Notes under the pieces: model-generated
The model's database searches: none
What the model saw: only the letters and a program-made list of their open reading frames with translations
What the model was told of the DNA's origin: nothing
Program-made: the position numbers and the translations under genes
Shown here: piece after piece, positions 63,852 to 64,000 of the stretch
Layout of the letters: the number at the start of each line of letters is the position of its first letter
Position numbering within the stretch: the first letter of the stretch is position 1
Assembly: GCF_000422245.1 (NCBI RefSeq)
Contig: NZ_ATHI01000004.1
Span: 124,001 to 188,000 of the forward strand
Reading direction: 5' to 3'
DNA length: 64,000 bases
Source: Alkalidesulfovibrio alkalitolerans DSM 16529
GTDB taxonomy: Bacteria; Desulfobacterota; Desulfovibrionia; Desulfovibrionales; Desulfovibrionaceae

Positions 63852-64000
63852 AAGATCATCAGGGCGTCTCAACTTCCCCGCCTGGACCGGTTTTACGCGC
63901 TCGGAAGGGCCACAGGGCTTTTGACAGCGCATCGGGCAGGCGGTAGTTTCGAGCGTCTGGAAGTTTTCCGGGCGGCGATCGGGGGGCGATGAGGGGGAAA
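63852..64000. other. sequence after the DnaQ-like gene to the window end
   Basis: I see no complete gene. A GGGGGGCGATGAGGGGG stretch at the extreme right could hold a ribosome site or start codon of a gene beyond the window, but this cannot be decided. Confidence 0.3.

Overview
The window looks like a chromosomal segment of a strictly anaerobic, GC-rich deltaproteobacterium of the Desulfovibrionaceae type. The grounds are paralogues of the AprBA/Qmo/Hdr electron-transfer machinery of sulfate reducers, a selenocysteine tRNA, a DUF4212/sodium:solute symporter module and very high third-position GC. There is no rRNA, CRISPR array, transposase or integrase. Domain calls come from motifs read by eye, not from database searches.

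Layout. 1-4060 (minus strand): an EndoQ-like PHP nuclease fused to a UvrD-type helicase, running off the left edge, then MogA-like, DUF523 and DUF1614 genes. 4195-5970: rfbA and a stand-alone receiver protein. 6272-8357: a small phage-like cassette with an M15 peptidase, a small HTH protein, a divergent CI/LexA-like repressor and a small hypothetical gene. 8623-13007: a chemoreceptor and a HisKA_2-type histidine kinase. 13176-15545: DUF2318, FtsX-type permease and LolD-type ATPase, an arrangement seen beside iron uptake genes in other bacteria. 15631-20954: mtgA, a TauE/SafE permease, and HDOD and GGDEF-EAL signalling proteins. 20951-24687: a Lon-like protease, Hsp20, tRNA-Sec and tRNA-Ala. 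24880-33134: two peptide-type ABC permeases, a glycosyltransferase, a PaaK-like protein, a ChaN-like lipoprotein, mutM and a TPR protein.

Two regions stand out. The first, 33154-45975, holds an uncharacterised redox and transport locus. A flavoprotein/ferredoxin pair resembles adenylylsulfate reductase AprA/AprB. It is followed by a QmoB-like HdrA/MvhD protein. A divergent operon encodes an HdrB-like CCG protein and a membrane cytochrome b/ferredoxin protein that also carries a c-type heme motif. Next come a complete tripartite tricarboxylate-type transporter (TctC, TctB, TctA), a binding-protein-like protein without a signal peptide, and a Crp/Fnr regulator. There is no sat gene nearby, so this is probably not the sulfate-activation locus. 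It may couple redox conversion of an imported organic acid or sulfonate to the quinone pool.

The second, 50992-55174, is a chain of overlapping genes that looks like a Rad50/Mre11 (SbcCD-like) system whose ATPase is split into two polypeptides. The N half has Walker A and ends at a zinc-hook CxxC. The C half has the signature, Walker B and H-loop. Between them are an Mre11-like phosphoesterase, a 105-residue coiled-coil protein and a CPBP membrane protease. Just upstream lie a Zn-ribbon protein, murJ, a TrmN6-like methyltransferase, a glycosyltransferase with a single-base frameshift, and a DUF3795 protein.

The right end carries cmk, hisC, mazG and cvpA on the minus strand, then the plus-strand module DUF4212, SSS symporter, CBS/DUF294 protein and DnaQ-like exonuclease.
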